From Alisma plantago-aquatica (Eukaryota > Streptophyta > Magnoliopsida > Alismatales > Alismataceae), in contig OY856411.1 in assembly GCA_963693085.1 (NCBI GenBank), positions 115,560,767 through 115,624,766 of the forward strand: a stretch of 64,000 nucleotides of DNA, in the 5' to 3' direction. This document shows, piece by piece, positions 10,759 through 22,479 of this stretch (its first letter is position 1; every line of letters begins with the position of its first letter). Position numbers and translations under genes: made by a program. The notes below the pieces were generated by a model. It made no database searches and had not been told where the DNA came from. It saw only the letters and a list, made by a program, of their open reading frames with translations.

Positions 10759-11124
10759 CTTGCCTCCTCTCTCCAATTGGAGGTGCTCCGGCTGGTGCTT
10801 GTACTGGGGGTGCCACAACTACTGGCTGTGCTGCTACAGGTTGTGACCCCAAAGGTCCTCTTGGATCACTCTGAGGGCAGTTGGCAATGAAGTGTCCCTC
10901 TTGTTGACATCTAAAAACATACCTTCTTCTCAAAGTGACACTTCCCAGGATGTTCCCATCCATAGGTGCGACACTGGTGGAGACGACCACGTGGCTTTCC
11001 TTTGTGCCCATTCTTATTCTTGTTGTGGTTGCGTCCTTGTCCCTTCCTGTGTTCATTCCTTGGCCCTGGAGATGCTTCAGTGAAACCCAAGTACCCTCTG
11101 GGTTGGTTCTGTGCAGGCATCACT
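10649..11124 (-). pseudogene. Gypsy II nucleocapsid remnant fused to flank sequence
   Basis: Duplicate of 247-685. An extra A in the run near 10912-10917 shifts the frame within the zinc knuckle, so the N-terminal part (MMPAQNQPRGY...VCF) and the rest (FRCQQEGHFIANC...GERRQDR) are in different frames. At 10758/10759 the duplication junction replaces the rest of gag and the protease, and the frame runs on into the flank for about 35 residues (GALYIDVTDV...VTEKCG) to a stop at 10649. The result is a chimeric reading frame made by rearrangement, with no sign of function. Confidence 0.8.
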
Positions 11125-12549
11125 TATTGGCTAATTTGACATTTTGATAAATGCCTTTGTTTCGATGATGACAAACATTTCATTTTTTTTATCTAACGAG
11201 CTACTTGAGTGTTGCAGGAATAAGGTGAATGACAAAGTACTAGGGAATCTATATGCTTGAATGCTTGTAAATTTCATGAAATGTAATCAATTGTAAACTT
11301 GTACAAATATATAATGTACAAGTACTTAGACTTCATGTAAATCAAGCGTTAGATCTTCCCTAGCCAAATCACCACACTTAGATAGGTCATCCCCTTCAAT
11401 AGTGTCACATATGCACACTCATACACACACTTAATGCCTTAAATTGAAACATTGAAACAGGGGCAATCTCGGTCGATAAACTCCTCGACCGAGACACTCT
11501 CGGTCGACAAACTTCTCGACTAAGAAAGACCCAAGTAGCCGTTAGACACAGCTAACAAGGTAGTTGGCAGTTGGAGATGGACGTTGTAAACACTTGATCC
11601 AGAGAGCCTGTCGGTTGAAAAAACTTCGACTGAGTAGGCATCTCAGTCAACAAGTCCTCGACTGAGATGGACTCTGATAGAAACTGTAGAATTAATTAAC
11701 TAGTCGTTGCTAATGCAACCAACTTGTACCTAACGGCTAGTTAAGCACTTAGAACCCCCTAGAAAGTGTCTAGAACGTCCTTAAGCACTTGTAGGTCATT
11801 CCTATAAATAGGACATGCCTTCGGACACCTAAATATATAACTAAGCTACACTTGTGCTACACTTGAGCTTGCATACTCATTGGCAATCTGGTTTGAGCAA
11901 TAGAGCAATTCCAACATTGGCTATTCATTCCCATTGCTCCAATTTCGTGTCCTATAGGATAGCATCTCCTATCCATAACAGTTACACTTCTACACTCATT
12001 GGTTAGGAGATCAATATGCTTGATATAGGCAAATCAAGCCTTGTGGTTACAACAGTATTGTAATTTCTATTTTTCCTTCTTGTTTCTTTTTATCCTTTTT
12101 ACTCTCCTTGCTACTCCTAGGGTTGGAGGCTGTGGATTGGAGAGAGTTTGACTTCTCAGGTGGAGAAGGGGACTTTGGACTACTTCAAGAAGGTTGTCGC
12201 AACGGGAAGCTACTTCAAGAGGAAGGCTACTTCAAGGGGAGCTTGAGGTTACTTCAAGGAAGGCAGCTTCAAGGTTGGTGAGACTACTTCTAGGTGAAGG
12301 TTGTCTGAAGGGTTTGGTGAAAGAATTGTAATTTTATGTAAAGTCCTTGTGAGGTAATAAAATTTGATTCTTCCAAAATCCTGGTTGGGTAAGCAACCGG
12401 GTAGTGGACTGACTACCTTAGTATTTGCTAAGGTAGGAACCACTCTAAATCCTTGTCCCTTGTCCAAATATCCTTGTGGTTGGTTGTTTGAGTTAAATAA
12501 CTATTAAATAATTTTAAAACCCTATTCACCCCCCTCTAGTGGTTTTTCA
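11125..12549 (+). repeat. 5' LTR of element B
   Basis: Starts TATTGGCTAA (terminal TG mutated), ends TTTTTCA. TATA box at 11803-11811; hairpins at about 11468-11522 and 11608-11669. Confidence 0.93.
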
Positions 12550-12564
12550 ATTGGTATCAGAGCA
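12550..12564 (+). promoter_or_regulatory. Primer binding site of element B
   Basis: ATTGGTATCAGAGCA right after the LTR, identical to the site in A. Confidence 0.92.
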
Positions 12565-12596
12565 GGCTTCAAGGAACCCTAACCAGGTCTTGAAGA

Positions 12597-13508
12597 ATGA
12601 AGGGTGGTGGTGTCTACAACCACAAGCAAAGGAAAAGTATGGACAAATATTCAACAAGTTGTAGTTGGTGCTTAGGAACAAGCCACACAACAATTGGTTT
12701 CCCATGGAGGTCAAAGAAGGAAGATGAGCACAAAGATTGTCTTATTGCAACAATAAGTGAAGAAAAAGAAGAAGAGGTAAGCCTTTTTGATTTATCTAAA
12801 GAAGAGCTAGTTGCTAGTCTTGAAGAGACACATAATAAATATATTGAGTGCAAGAAGGAATTAAAGAAATATAATAAAGCAAATGATGAGTTACATGCTA
12901 AGCTTCTTGCTATTACATCTGAAAATGAAGATCTTAAAAAGATCATTGAAGATCATAATATTAGGATAAAATCAATAGAGGCGGATTGCAATCTTCTCTC
13001 TATAGAAAAGATTAACTTGCAAACTCAAGTAAATGATCTTCAAAAACAACCTGTTTTGTGTACACATCTAGATTATGATACTATCGTGAAAGAAAGAAAT
13101 TCTTTATCATCTAATCTAGCTCAATCCAAGCTTGATATCAAGAAAAGAATGGATGAGACTGATAAGTTACAACAAGAAGTTAGTAGTCTAAATAATAATG
13201 GCATTCTTGATCAAATCTTAAATGATTCTTACCATCAAGTTGGAAGGAGAGGACTAGGTTACAAGCCTAAGGGAAAATCTTATCATAAACCTAGTTGGAG
13301 AAAGACACAAGCACATCAATCTATATATATACCTAAAGGCACAAATTCATATATACCTAAGAACAACCTATACCAAAATCATAGAAAGAGATATGAGGTT
13401 GATTTTATATGTTGTCATTATTGTTTGCGCCTTGGACACTATTCTTTTTCATGTCCTTATAAGAAAAAGGATGTTGAGTTAGTATGGGTTCCAAAACCCC
13501 CAAACTAA
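12597..13508 (+). CDS. Gag-like coiled-coil CCHC protein, full-length (303 aa)
   Basis: This is the only uninterrupted gag of the gag-only family here. The ATG at 12597 lies 33 bases after the primer site, and the homologous ATG is kept in A (2159) and C (51882). Residues 22-35 are a zinc knuckle whose last Cys is Phe (CSWCLGTSHTTIGF). Residues about 50-200 are charged heptad-like coiled coil (SKEELVASLEETHNKYIE). Residues 273-286 are an intact CX2CX4HX4C knuckle (CHYCLRLGHYSFSC), and the C-terminus is WVPKPPN. This layout is that of the C-terminal half of SIRE-like copia gag, without the N-terminal capsid-like region. The likely role is RNA binding and particle assembly with a helper's proteins (inference). 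Confidence 0.88.
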   Translation: MKGGGVYNHKQRKSMDKYSTSCSWCLGTSHTTIGFPWRSKKEDEHKDCLIATISEEKEEEVSLFDLSKEELVASLEETHNKYIECKKELKKYNKANDELHAKLLAITSENEDLKKIIEDHNIRIKSIEADCNLLSIEKINLQTQVNDLQKQPVLCTHLDYDTIVKERNSLSSNLAQSKLDIKKRMDETDKLQQEVSSLNNNGILDQILNDSYHQVGRRGLGYKPKGKSYHKPSWRKTQAHQSIYIPKGTNSYIPKNNLYQNHRKRYEVDFICCHYCLRLGHYSFSCPYKKKDVELVWVPKPPN

Positions 13509-13622
13509 GTGAGAAAAAATAAGTTGAGATATGACCATGGACCCTAGTTGCATATTTATATGTCTCTCTCAACTTAACATAACGGGATAACAAATTAATT
13601 CAAGTATCTAAACATCAAACTT

Positions 13623-13676
<54 letters not shown>

Positions 13677-15405
13677 CTTTTAAACCTTCAAAAATAGTTC
13701 TGATTTACTTACTGAAAATAGTTCTGAAATAGTACAGAAACATGGTCGGTCGAGAAAATGTCGACTGAGCAATCTTTCGGTCGAGAAATCTTTGACCGAG
13801 CAGGTTACTGACTTCCAGTCTGTAATAAATCTGTTGAATGTGTTTTCAATTGATCAAATTGCTATCTATTCATTGTTAATGACTGATTTTACATGCAAAA
13901 CAAGTTGAAGAACATTTTTGAAAAATTTATAAATATAAATGAGATTATTTTGGTTGATTCTCTAAATAAGTTAAAACTTAAAATCATGCTTAGCTTAATA
14001 AAAAGAAATTACTTTTTTTATCATTATTCACATGATTTTCCTAAAGTATTTCCTGATTTATCCACATAGAAATCATGTGTTATGACATCTAGCTTAAATG
14101 ATCACAATCATTGTATTTCATACAATTATCATTATATGCTTTTATTGTTCTATCGTTACATCATGGCCATGCTTTCACTATTTCATCATTCAGATCATAA
14201 AGATGATGCTATGAAAAGATAATGATAATTGTATGCATGGATACATGAATGATTACTGTATGCATGGATCCTTGATGATACATAGGTAAGCAAAATGATT
14301 CATTGGTGATATGTTTCTTAGAACAAGATCTTCAATGCTTGCAAGAGCACAATGTTATACATATAAGATAAACATTTCTCAATTGGTATCTTTAAAGACT
14401 TGAGATATTAAATGTGCTTTCATTTTTAAGAATCTTATGATGAAAATAAGGGTACAAGAAGAAATAGAATTTGATATTTATGTACCTACAACAAAGTTTA
14501 TATAATTATTCTAGGAAAATCAAGGACGAATGTTTTCATATTGAGTATCACTTAACATGCTTCAAAATTGAAATCTAATCAAGTTACATGTAGAAATTAT
14601 ACTTCACATATGAGTGTTCAAATCAGAAATCTACAAAATTGCCTCTTGGTTGAAATCAAATTTGACCAAGGGGCGCTATGGTCGAAGTCAAGATCGACCT
14701 AAAATAAGCTTTGAGAAAATTCTTATTTGGATATCATTTTATTGTACTTAATCTTAGTATACTTTGATAAAGGTCAAAATCAAAACTTAAAAACATTTGT
14801 GACCTTAGAAGCTTTAAATTTTTTTAATTGTAAGATTAAGGGGGATCTCACAAAAACAAATTTTATTATTTGATTAAGAAGCTTACAAAAACATTGTAAA
14901 CATCATTTAACTTGTTATGACCATTAGTATTTTTACTCTTATGAAAAAATCTACAAATTTCATAAAAATGATATATTCTATTCTTAAAGGAATTCTCTAA
15001 ACAAATTAGGGCTTAACATCCGTTGTAAAATGGGTGAGAAATAAATACACATATGCCATAAACTTAAAAGGAACTCATATCATTTCAAGGCTTAACATCC
15101 TTTGCAAATGATTGAGAAACACATTGTGGCTAAATTTGACAATAAAATCCCTTGATTTTAATTGGATATCTCTTTAAGGGGGAGAAAAGCTTAAAAAGAA
15201 AGACACAAAGCCATACAAAAAGATTATATTGGATATCTTTTTGAAATGACAAAGGAGGGGGAAATAATATAAAATCTCAAACATAAAATTAAAATGAGTT
15301 TCATAATATCTTGGCCAGCAGTCACTTGCAAAGGTAAATTTCAGGTATGAAACTCACATGTTTTATATTTCCTTATTTTATATTTAGGAAATGTTTGTCA
15401 TCTTC
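13509..15405 (+). other. Non-coding interior of element B
   Basis: Collinear with 3070-4943, with a much longer (TA)n tract at 13625-13673 and CGGTCGA hairpins at 13745-13801. No pol motif is visible. Confidence 0.8.
13625..13673. repeat. (TA)n microsatellite, expanded
   Basis: About 24 TA units at the position where element A has about 10. Confidence 0.97.
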
Positions 15406-15419
15406 AAAAAGGGGGAGAT
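15406..15419 (+). promoter_or_regulatory. Polypurine tract of element B
   Basis: AAAAAGGGGGAGAT directly before the 3' LTR start TGTTGG. Confidence 0.88.
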
Positions 15420-16844
15420 TGTTGGATAAATTGACATTATGATAAATCCCTTTGTTTCAATGATGACAAACACTTCATTCTTATTGATCTAACGAACTAC
15501 TTGAGTGTTGCAGGAATAAGTCGGATGACAAAGTACTAGAGAATTTATATGCTTGAATACTTGTAAATTTTATGAAATGTAATCAATTGTAAACTTGTAC
15601 AAATATATAATGTACAAGTACTTAGACTTCATGTAAATCAAGCGTTAGATCTTCCCTAGCCAAATCACTACACTTAGATAGGTCATCCCCTTCAATAGTG
15701 TCACATATGTACACTCATACACACACTTAATGCCTGAAATTCAAACATTTAAACAAGGGGCAATCTCGGTCGACAAACTCCTCGACCGAGACACTCTCGG
15801 TTGACAAACTTCTCGACCGAGAAAGACCCAAGTAGTCGTCAGACACAGCTGACAAGGTAGTGGCAGTTGGAGATGAACATTGTAAACACTTGATGCAGAG
15901 AGCGTGTCGGTCGACAAAACTTCGACCGAGTAGGCATCTCGGTCGACAATTCCTCGACCGAGATGGACTCTGATAGCAACTGTAGAATTAATTAACTAGC
16001 CGTTGCTAATGCAACCAACTTGTACCTAACGGCTAGTTAAGCACTTAGAACCCCCTATAAATTGTCTAGAACGTCCTTAAGCACTTGTAGGTCATTCCTA
16101 TAAATAGGACCTGCCTTAGGACACCTAAATATAACTAAGCTACACTTGTGCTACACTTGAGCTTGCATACTCATTGGCAATCTGTTTTGAGCAATAGAGC
16201 AATTCCAACATTGGCTATTCATTCTCATTGCTCTAATTTCGTGTCCTATAGGCTAGAATATCCTATCCACAACACTTACACTTCTGCACGCATTGGTTAG
16301 GAGATCAATACGCTTGATATAGGCAAATCAAGCCTTGTGGTTACAACGGTATTGTAATTTCTGTTTTTCCTTCTTGTTCCTTTTTATCCTTTGTACTCTC
16401 CTTGCTACTCCTAGGGTTGGAGGCTGTGGATTGGAGAGAGTTTGACTTCTCAGGTGGAGAAGGGGACTTCAGACTACTTCAAGAAGGTTGTCTCAACGGG
16501 AAGCTACTTCAAGAGGAAGGCTACTTCAAGGGGAGCTTGAGGTTACTTCAAGGAAGGCTGCTTTGAGGTTGGTGAGACTACTTCTAGGTGAAGGCTGTCC
16601 GAAGGGTTTGGTGAAAGAGTTGTAATTTTATGTAAAGTCCTTGCGAGGTAATAAAATTTGATTCTTCCAAAATCCCAGTTGGGTAAGCAACCGGGTAGTG
16701 GACTGACTACCTTAGTATTTTCTAAGGTAGGAACCACTCTAAATCCTTGTCCCCTTGTCCAAATATTCTTATGGTTGGTTGTTTGAGTTAAATAACTATT
16801 AAATAATTTTAAAACCCTATTCACCCCCCTCTAGTAGTTTTTCA
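15420..16844 (+). repeat. 3' LTR of element B
   Basis: Starts TGTTGGATAA, ends TTTTTCA before TCACT. Its hairpins (15765-15821 and 15911-15965) are the least mutated in the window, with perfect CTCGGTCGA/TCGACCGAG arms. TATA box at 16099-16107. Confidence 0.94.
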
Positions 16845-17778
16845 TCACTGTTCTTTCCATGTCTAAGGCGGTGTTGTAGGCTTCAACAAAGGTCTTTGGC
16901 TTACTTTCCATCACATGAGGCTTGATGGCAGGGTGTAGACGTTCCATGAAGTGGTCCACTCTCCTCTCTTCATACAACATATGATCGAAACATTCCAGGT
17001 GGCGGAACCTGTGACTGAAGTTAGCCAGTGAAGAACTTCCTTGAGTCATGCTCATGAACTCTCTTTCTTTCTCTTTCCTTGATGAGATGGGGAGGAATCT
17101 GGCAGTGAAGATGGTCTTGAAGTCAGTCCATGCCATTAGTTCTTCACTTAAGTCTCTTCCTGTGATATGGTTCTCCCACCATATCTTGGCTGCACCCTCC
17201 ATAAGGTGAGTAGCAAATAGAACCTTCTTATTCGGCTGCACTTCAATCATACGGAACCCATTCTCGACTGCAAGCAGCCAAGCTTCAGCCTTGTCGACTA
17301 CTTCTGACTTGTCTTCTCCCCAGAACTTCTCAACGTTCAACTTGACGAAGTCCAGGATGGTGGATCCAAGTTGAGGACGAACAGGAAGTGGCTCACCATT
17401 CTCATCTCTTGCTATGTCTCTAAGGGCCAGGGCACGGATAGCTTCAGTCAATTGCCTTTGTTGTTCCATCCAAACTGCATCCATTATATGAACCACCATG
17501 GTTGGTTCTGAACCACCAGGTTGGTCCTCCTCCATGTGGGCCTCCTCTTCATGCATCTGGTATTCCTCATATTCCGGTCCTCCCCCTTGTTCTTGTTTGG
17601 CACCAAGCATCGGTTCAGGGTTTGGGCCCTCATGTATAGTCTCTTCAGGCCTCTTTCTCTTCTTAGAGGTCTCTCCACTGTGGTTCCTCTTCCTCTTCTC
17701 GTAAGACACGTTCTCCTTATGGGGTGGTCCACCCTCACCGGTGGAAAACGGAATAGCCACAACTTTGGTACGAGCCAT
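16845..17778 (-). pseudogene. Gypsy II gag, N-terminal part, open but cut by element B
   Basis: From MARTKVVAIPF (ATG at 17776-17778) the frame stays open for about 310 residues to the LTR of element B, where a few LTR-derived residues end it. It shows a basic KRKRNHSG region, an acidic EYEEYQMHEEEAHMEED linker, and the gag core with ALALRDIARDENGEP, GAAKIWWENH and REFMSMTQGSSSLANF. This is the structural capsid protein of Ty3/gypsy. Unlike copy I it lacks the frameshift and the 21-bp repeat, so those changes arose in unit 1 after the duplication. Confidence 0.9.
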
Positions 17779-18232
17779 CTTCACACAAACATACTTTTAG
17801 TTTTCCTTTAAACTAATTATACTTGTGCAAATGACATCTTACTTATGTATCTTTTATTAATTTGGGGGATGATCCCTTAGACCTTAACAACCTTAACCCA
17901 TACCACATGAGGGTGAGGAAGAGAGAGAAAACCCTAATCCTTACAATCCTTAAGAGAAAATTTAGTTGAGGAGAGGAGTAATATGAGATAGTCCTAAAGG
18001 TATCTTATTTCGAGTCATATCCTAAAACATCGGCCAGGCAGTCACACAATCTGGGAGTCCTCGTATTCCGACTAGCGGTGCGGAGGAAAATCTTGCCAGC
18101 CCCCGGAAGTGATCCTTTTCTAGACACCTCTGTCCTTCAGACACTCCTCTAATAACTCCCTCGGTTCTATGGAATTTGTAAAATTTAATAATTATTGATG
18201 ATTAGATGGAGAACCTAGGCTCTGATACGAAT
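17779..18232 (-). other. Gypsy II leader with primer site
   Basis: Duplicate of 7337-7792. Primer site ATTCGTATCAGAGCC at 18219-18232. Confidence 0.85.
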
Positions 18233-21033
18233 TGTAACGACCCCACCTCCCGGTAATCTCCAATTAAGGGAGACCCAAAGGTCGGAATCGTTAATCAATT
18301 TACAGGATCAAAGATTCAACATATAATCAACAGTAATTATAAAATTCTACTAACTAAACTGGAATTGGGTACAAAAATTAAAACTTTTACTTACCTTTAT
18401 AAAACTGGAAAATCTAACTATCCACAGCTTGAAAAACTCTATCTAATCCTACTTGCACTTTATTTCTTAATTTCACGATGTGCCACTTTACTGTTTGTGA
18501 TTTTCTGGATATTACCTAAAACACCGACAAACAAAACATCGATCAACAATTGTTGGTATGTGGAGGCAACTAAAATTTCACAATTAGGTCTAAGAATTTA
18601 AGTATTACAATCAAGGTAATTAACAAGTCAAATTACATTTTCCATGTGACAATCCCCACCGCTTTTTCCCTAACCCTGGATTTGACTTAAGGCCACCTTC
18701 TCAATCTCGAGCTTGGTGCTTAGGAGTCACCTCTCACGGTGCTCCTTACTCTTGCCTCATCAATCACCTTCTCATTCTCGAGCTTGGTGTCTAGGGTCAC
18801 CTTGCATGGTGCCCATTGGTCTACCCTCCTGGGCCTGACCTTTATGGAATCATCCATCAGTGTGGCATGTAGATGCATGATTTACACATTTATATTAACT
18901 TGTGATAGTCATATTCACTTTATAATTGCAATATGAACATCCAAATAGTTTAGTTGCATTCAATGCGATTAAACATCCGAGAATCCATCGGGAGACTAAA
19001 GTGGTTATTCATATTTTAACCACATACCTGTTAATGAAGACTTGAATGCAGAAGTAACTTAATCAATTAGGAAATCAAGCAAGTACACACACAAGCTCCT
19101 AAAAAAGGCATTTAATTTCTCTATTATTAATCATGTCATTATGATTCAATAATTCTAAGGGTTTCCTAGGTTATTTGCCCTTTTTAGGGTTTTGACCATA
19201 ATTAGGGTTTTATTCCTTTTTATTGCCTTTACCTTTCTTTTATCAAATTATACATCAAACCCTAATTTTCTTGCTTAATCATCTGTTAAGATTCCTAAGA
19301 TCAAACTAAGTCCATTAAACCCTAATTTCGAATTACTTGATCATTTCTTTTCTAAATTAGGGGTTCCAAACATTTCAAATCCACATATGGAGTTACAAAC
19401 CCTAAATGTGTAATTCTATGATCAAAACAGGTTAATAACCATATAAAATAGAAAATTAGTTAACTATACTCGAATTAACTTAATTGCAGGACCAATTATA
19501 CTTTTTATTAACAATTAGGGTTTTTTTATCCACAAAATAACCCTTTTTCTATTCTAGAAATATACCTTTACCAGAAAGAGTCAGATTCAGGGTCTCAAAC
19601 CATTTTTATTAAACCCCCCATATTATTATGATCATTTTTCATGATTAAGTTTTTCCATCCGAGCTTCCTAGCTCCAGATATAAATTTTCTAAGATAAATC
19701 GTTTCTATCAAAATTCTAACTAATTAGGAAAATCATGGATCACACGATCAATGGTCTGGTGGTCCACTTAGGATCCAGCGGCCATGATCACGTGCGCCCC
19801 TACACAACACTCAAAAGAAGTAAAGGACAGGAGTGTCCTTACATGTTTAAGAGGACGCGGAGGGCAGATTAGTAAAACAACACTCTGTCTTCTTCCCCGA
19901 CCTCACGTGAGAGAGGGAGCTCTGGTGGTCAACCTAGGAGTTGACTTCGGGCTCCTTCGCTCCTTTGCTCGTGCTGGTGGTTCAGGAGGCTTCGTCCCCT
20001 TCAGTCGAACACGACGACGCCTTCAATTGGTCACCGAAACCGCTCCACGCCCACTCCCTTGCTCGCCGGATTGCGGCAGAGTCCCCTACGTCGACGAAGG
20101 TCAAGATCGAGATGGATGGAGCAATTGGATGCATGGAAGCACTCCTTGCTTCCATCCGCAGAGCTTGGGCAAGAGAAAAGATATATCGGTGCCCTCTGTC
20201 ATCCTCTCCTATTTATAGGGTCGAGGTAGAGACATGCCCAGTTGGGCGTTTCCTAGTTTGGCGACGAAACATACTCGAATCAGGGGTGAAACCCTTCGGC
20301 TTGTTCTCCCGAATCCAACGGGATGGTTTCCATACTTGTTTAAACATCGGATTCTCGAGAAAAAAGGATTGAAAAATCAACCTGCAAGCCACAGAGTCCT
20401 AGTCCCAGCAGGACTTAAACGATGAGCAATCGTCGTAGGATCAAGATCCAACATGCTGGATTGCTCGCGTTCAAAGGAAAGCAAATTCATTTATCATTTA
20501 ATTTAGGAAAATTCCCTAATCCAAGATAATCTTGCAAAAATGATATCTCCCAAACCGTAACTCTGATTTATCTCAAATTTTAAAGGAATGTTCTTTTTAA
20601 TATTTCCTAGCTTTGTACGAAAATTGGGAAGCAAAAAAACAATGTATGAAAAGGATTTCTTCTCTCCCAATTTTTCTTATTAATTACTCCCAATTAAAAT
20701 ATATCCATATTCCTTTTGCCTTTATCTCATTATTTTGGGTCCCTTGGACCTCAAGGAAACCCAAAGACATGGATTCCCATATTGGGAAATATTAGTTTAC
20801 CTTTATCTTCTCTTAATTATCAATTTCTCATATTTCTCCTTTTATAAAATAATTTCTTTCCCTTATTAATTCTTTTTCTTTTCAATTGGGCTCAATGGCC
20901 TACAAGGCCCACAATCAATCAATCAAATCTATTTTATACGAAATTTATCACAATTCAAAGAAAAGTATTTCATTTACTCAGTAAAAGAGAAATGCATTTT
21001 ACATTATATTTTCCAGAATTTGAGGTTATAACA
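18233..21033 (-). repeat. 5' LTR of gypsy II (2801 bp)
   Basis: Minus-strand TGTTATAACC...GTTACA, collinear with 7793-10593 without net length change. TATA box TATAAATAG at 20217-20209. The antisense 143-residue plus-strand frame at 19941-20372 has a same-length counterpart in unit 1. Confidence 0.93.
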
Positions 21034-22300
21034 AATTGCTTCCAGCAACACTGATCGATGGCTCTTTAAAATTGAAGCAACTTTCTACATGGAACCTGGC
21101 ATCTAACCACACTTTTCCGTTACCTTTAACACTTCCAACAAAGAGCAGCGCCACCCGCTACCAACTTCAGAAAGGCTAACGTCTGTAACATCGATATACT
21201 GCGCTCCTCTATAGGTATTTTCTTTTACCGAAGACAGTCAATTGATAAACATCTTTTCATCTCCTAGTCGTGTGACTATGCGCCACTGACAGGTTACAAT
21301 TAGTGACTCGCTAGACCACCACAGTGACAACCTTGACACGATCTACTTTTGCAACCTTAGATATGAGGCAGCCGATGATCATCCTGATAGGTCGGAGGAC
21401 ATATTCAATAGATCTTATGGTTGCCAAAGAAGCCTAGATTGATATTAAGCCACACCGTCGGAATGCAACAGTTGCGCAGTAGGTGGAGTTTGGCAATGAC
21501 GTCTGCAGAAACCCTACGGAAAAATATATGGAAATCAGATAAACACTCACGGATTAGACATTGGTAATCATTCAATGAATGTCGTTATTTTTGTATTAAC
21601 AAAATAGCAGACTTGTACAGATAGCAGACAAAGCACGGATGAATGACAGACAACTCCAATTCCCCACGATTCCGGAACACAGACACCGTGTCGCCGGTTA
21701 TACTCTTCATTGAAAAAACGCGTGCTTGGCACGCTAGGATGGAAACAGATGCTGATACTGGGTAAGAATAATAGTAGACTAAGTGTCGCTCAAAGCGCGC
21801 AAGGGAACCACTGAATTGATACTTCCCTACATATGCAAATTTTGACTAATGGAATCTAATACATTATTCTACAACTACCTTTTCAGAAGCTAACCACCGG
21901 ATTAGCCGAGAGCTACTTCTATTTATTGTCAGAAACAGCGCTGTCACACAAATATGGTAATATCCCAACGTGTAAGGATCAGTCCTTTCGCTCAGGCCCT
22001 CTCATTGCCTGCAACTTCTATATCTCGTGAGGGGGCATGCAAGATCGGATTTAGGAGCAGCTAGATCCGCGTTCCTTAAGCAAGGGCGACTGCCTCACGG
22101 CCAGTCGGTATGTGGTAAATAGCGTCACGCACCTTTGTAGCACCGATGGTGGCTTATCCAATAGCGGCAGGCTCCATAGTTTCTTGAACTGGAAGATCGG
22201 GGACGCAGATTGAGCAATGAGCCAGCAAGACTGGTCCTTTCTTTTGTAGGAACTTGAACTTTCACAGCGGTAAGATATATTATGGGATCTTTCATGAGTA
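21034..22300. other. CpG-undepleted segment of unknown origin
   Basis: Beyond the gypsy LTR the composition changes: rows carry roughly 2-5 CpG per 60 bases, against 0-1 in the AT-rich debris to the right. No long ORF and no TE signature is seen. The part up to 21212 is the source of the flank duplicated at 10594-10758. On the minus strand a short frame (GNGKVWLDARFHVESC...) looks protein-like but I cannot assign it. A decayed gene fragment or transferred organelle DNA are possible; neither is shown. Confidence 0.5.
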
Positions 22301-22479
22301 AAGATGGGAGACTTTGGGGCTATATAAGATGGAAACATACACCAGATGGGGTTTAGGGATCACAAAGGCATGCAAAAGATGGGGCCCAGAGGAAAGAAAC
22401 GTAGACAAAGTGGGGTTTGCATGGACGGAAACGAGTTTTATGGGCATGGTTCTTAGTAGAGTAGAATAGTAAATAATTA

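Larger units (their letters stand above)
11125..16844 (+). mobile_element. Gag-only (TR-GAG-like) element B, 5.7 kb
   Basis: Duplicate of element A, at the same site with the same TSD (TCACT at 11120-11124 and 16845-16849). LTRs are 1425 bp each (11125-12549 and 15420-16844). The first base pair of the 5' LTR has decayed from TG to TA. It keeps the one full-length gag frame of the family in this window. Confidence 0.93.
10759..21033 (-). mobile_element. Ty3/gypsy element II (duplicate, truncated at duplication junction)
   Basis: Second copy of gypsy I: LTR 21033-18233, primer site 18232-18219, leader to 17779, gag 17778-16845, nested element B, and nucleocapsid 11124-10759. Protease, pol and 3' LTR are missing because the duplication breakpoint lies in the nucleocapsid coding region. 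It therefore arose by duplication and not by its own transposition. Confidence 0.9.
10759..21212. repeat. Tandem segmental duplication, unit 2 (10,454 bp)
   Basis: Unit 2 begins inside the gypsy nucleocapsid coding region immediately after the non-TE flank of unit 1, and ends in the same flank at CTCTAT (21207-21212), beyond which the sequence is single-copy here. The size difference from unit 1 comes from small indels, mainly a longer (TA)n tract at 13625 and 14 extra flank bases. Its gypsy gag N-terminal frame is better preserved than in unit 1. Confidence 0.93.

Noticed and set aside
22051..22338. 95-residue minus-strand ORF in the CpG-rich segment
   Set aside because: No recognisable domain, and the length is expected by chance at this base composition.
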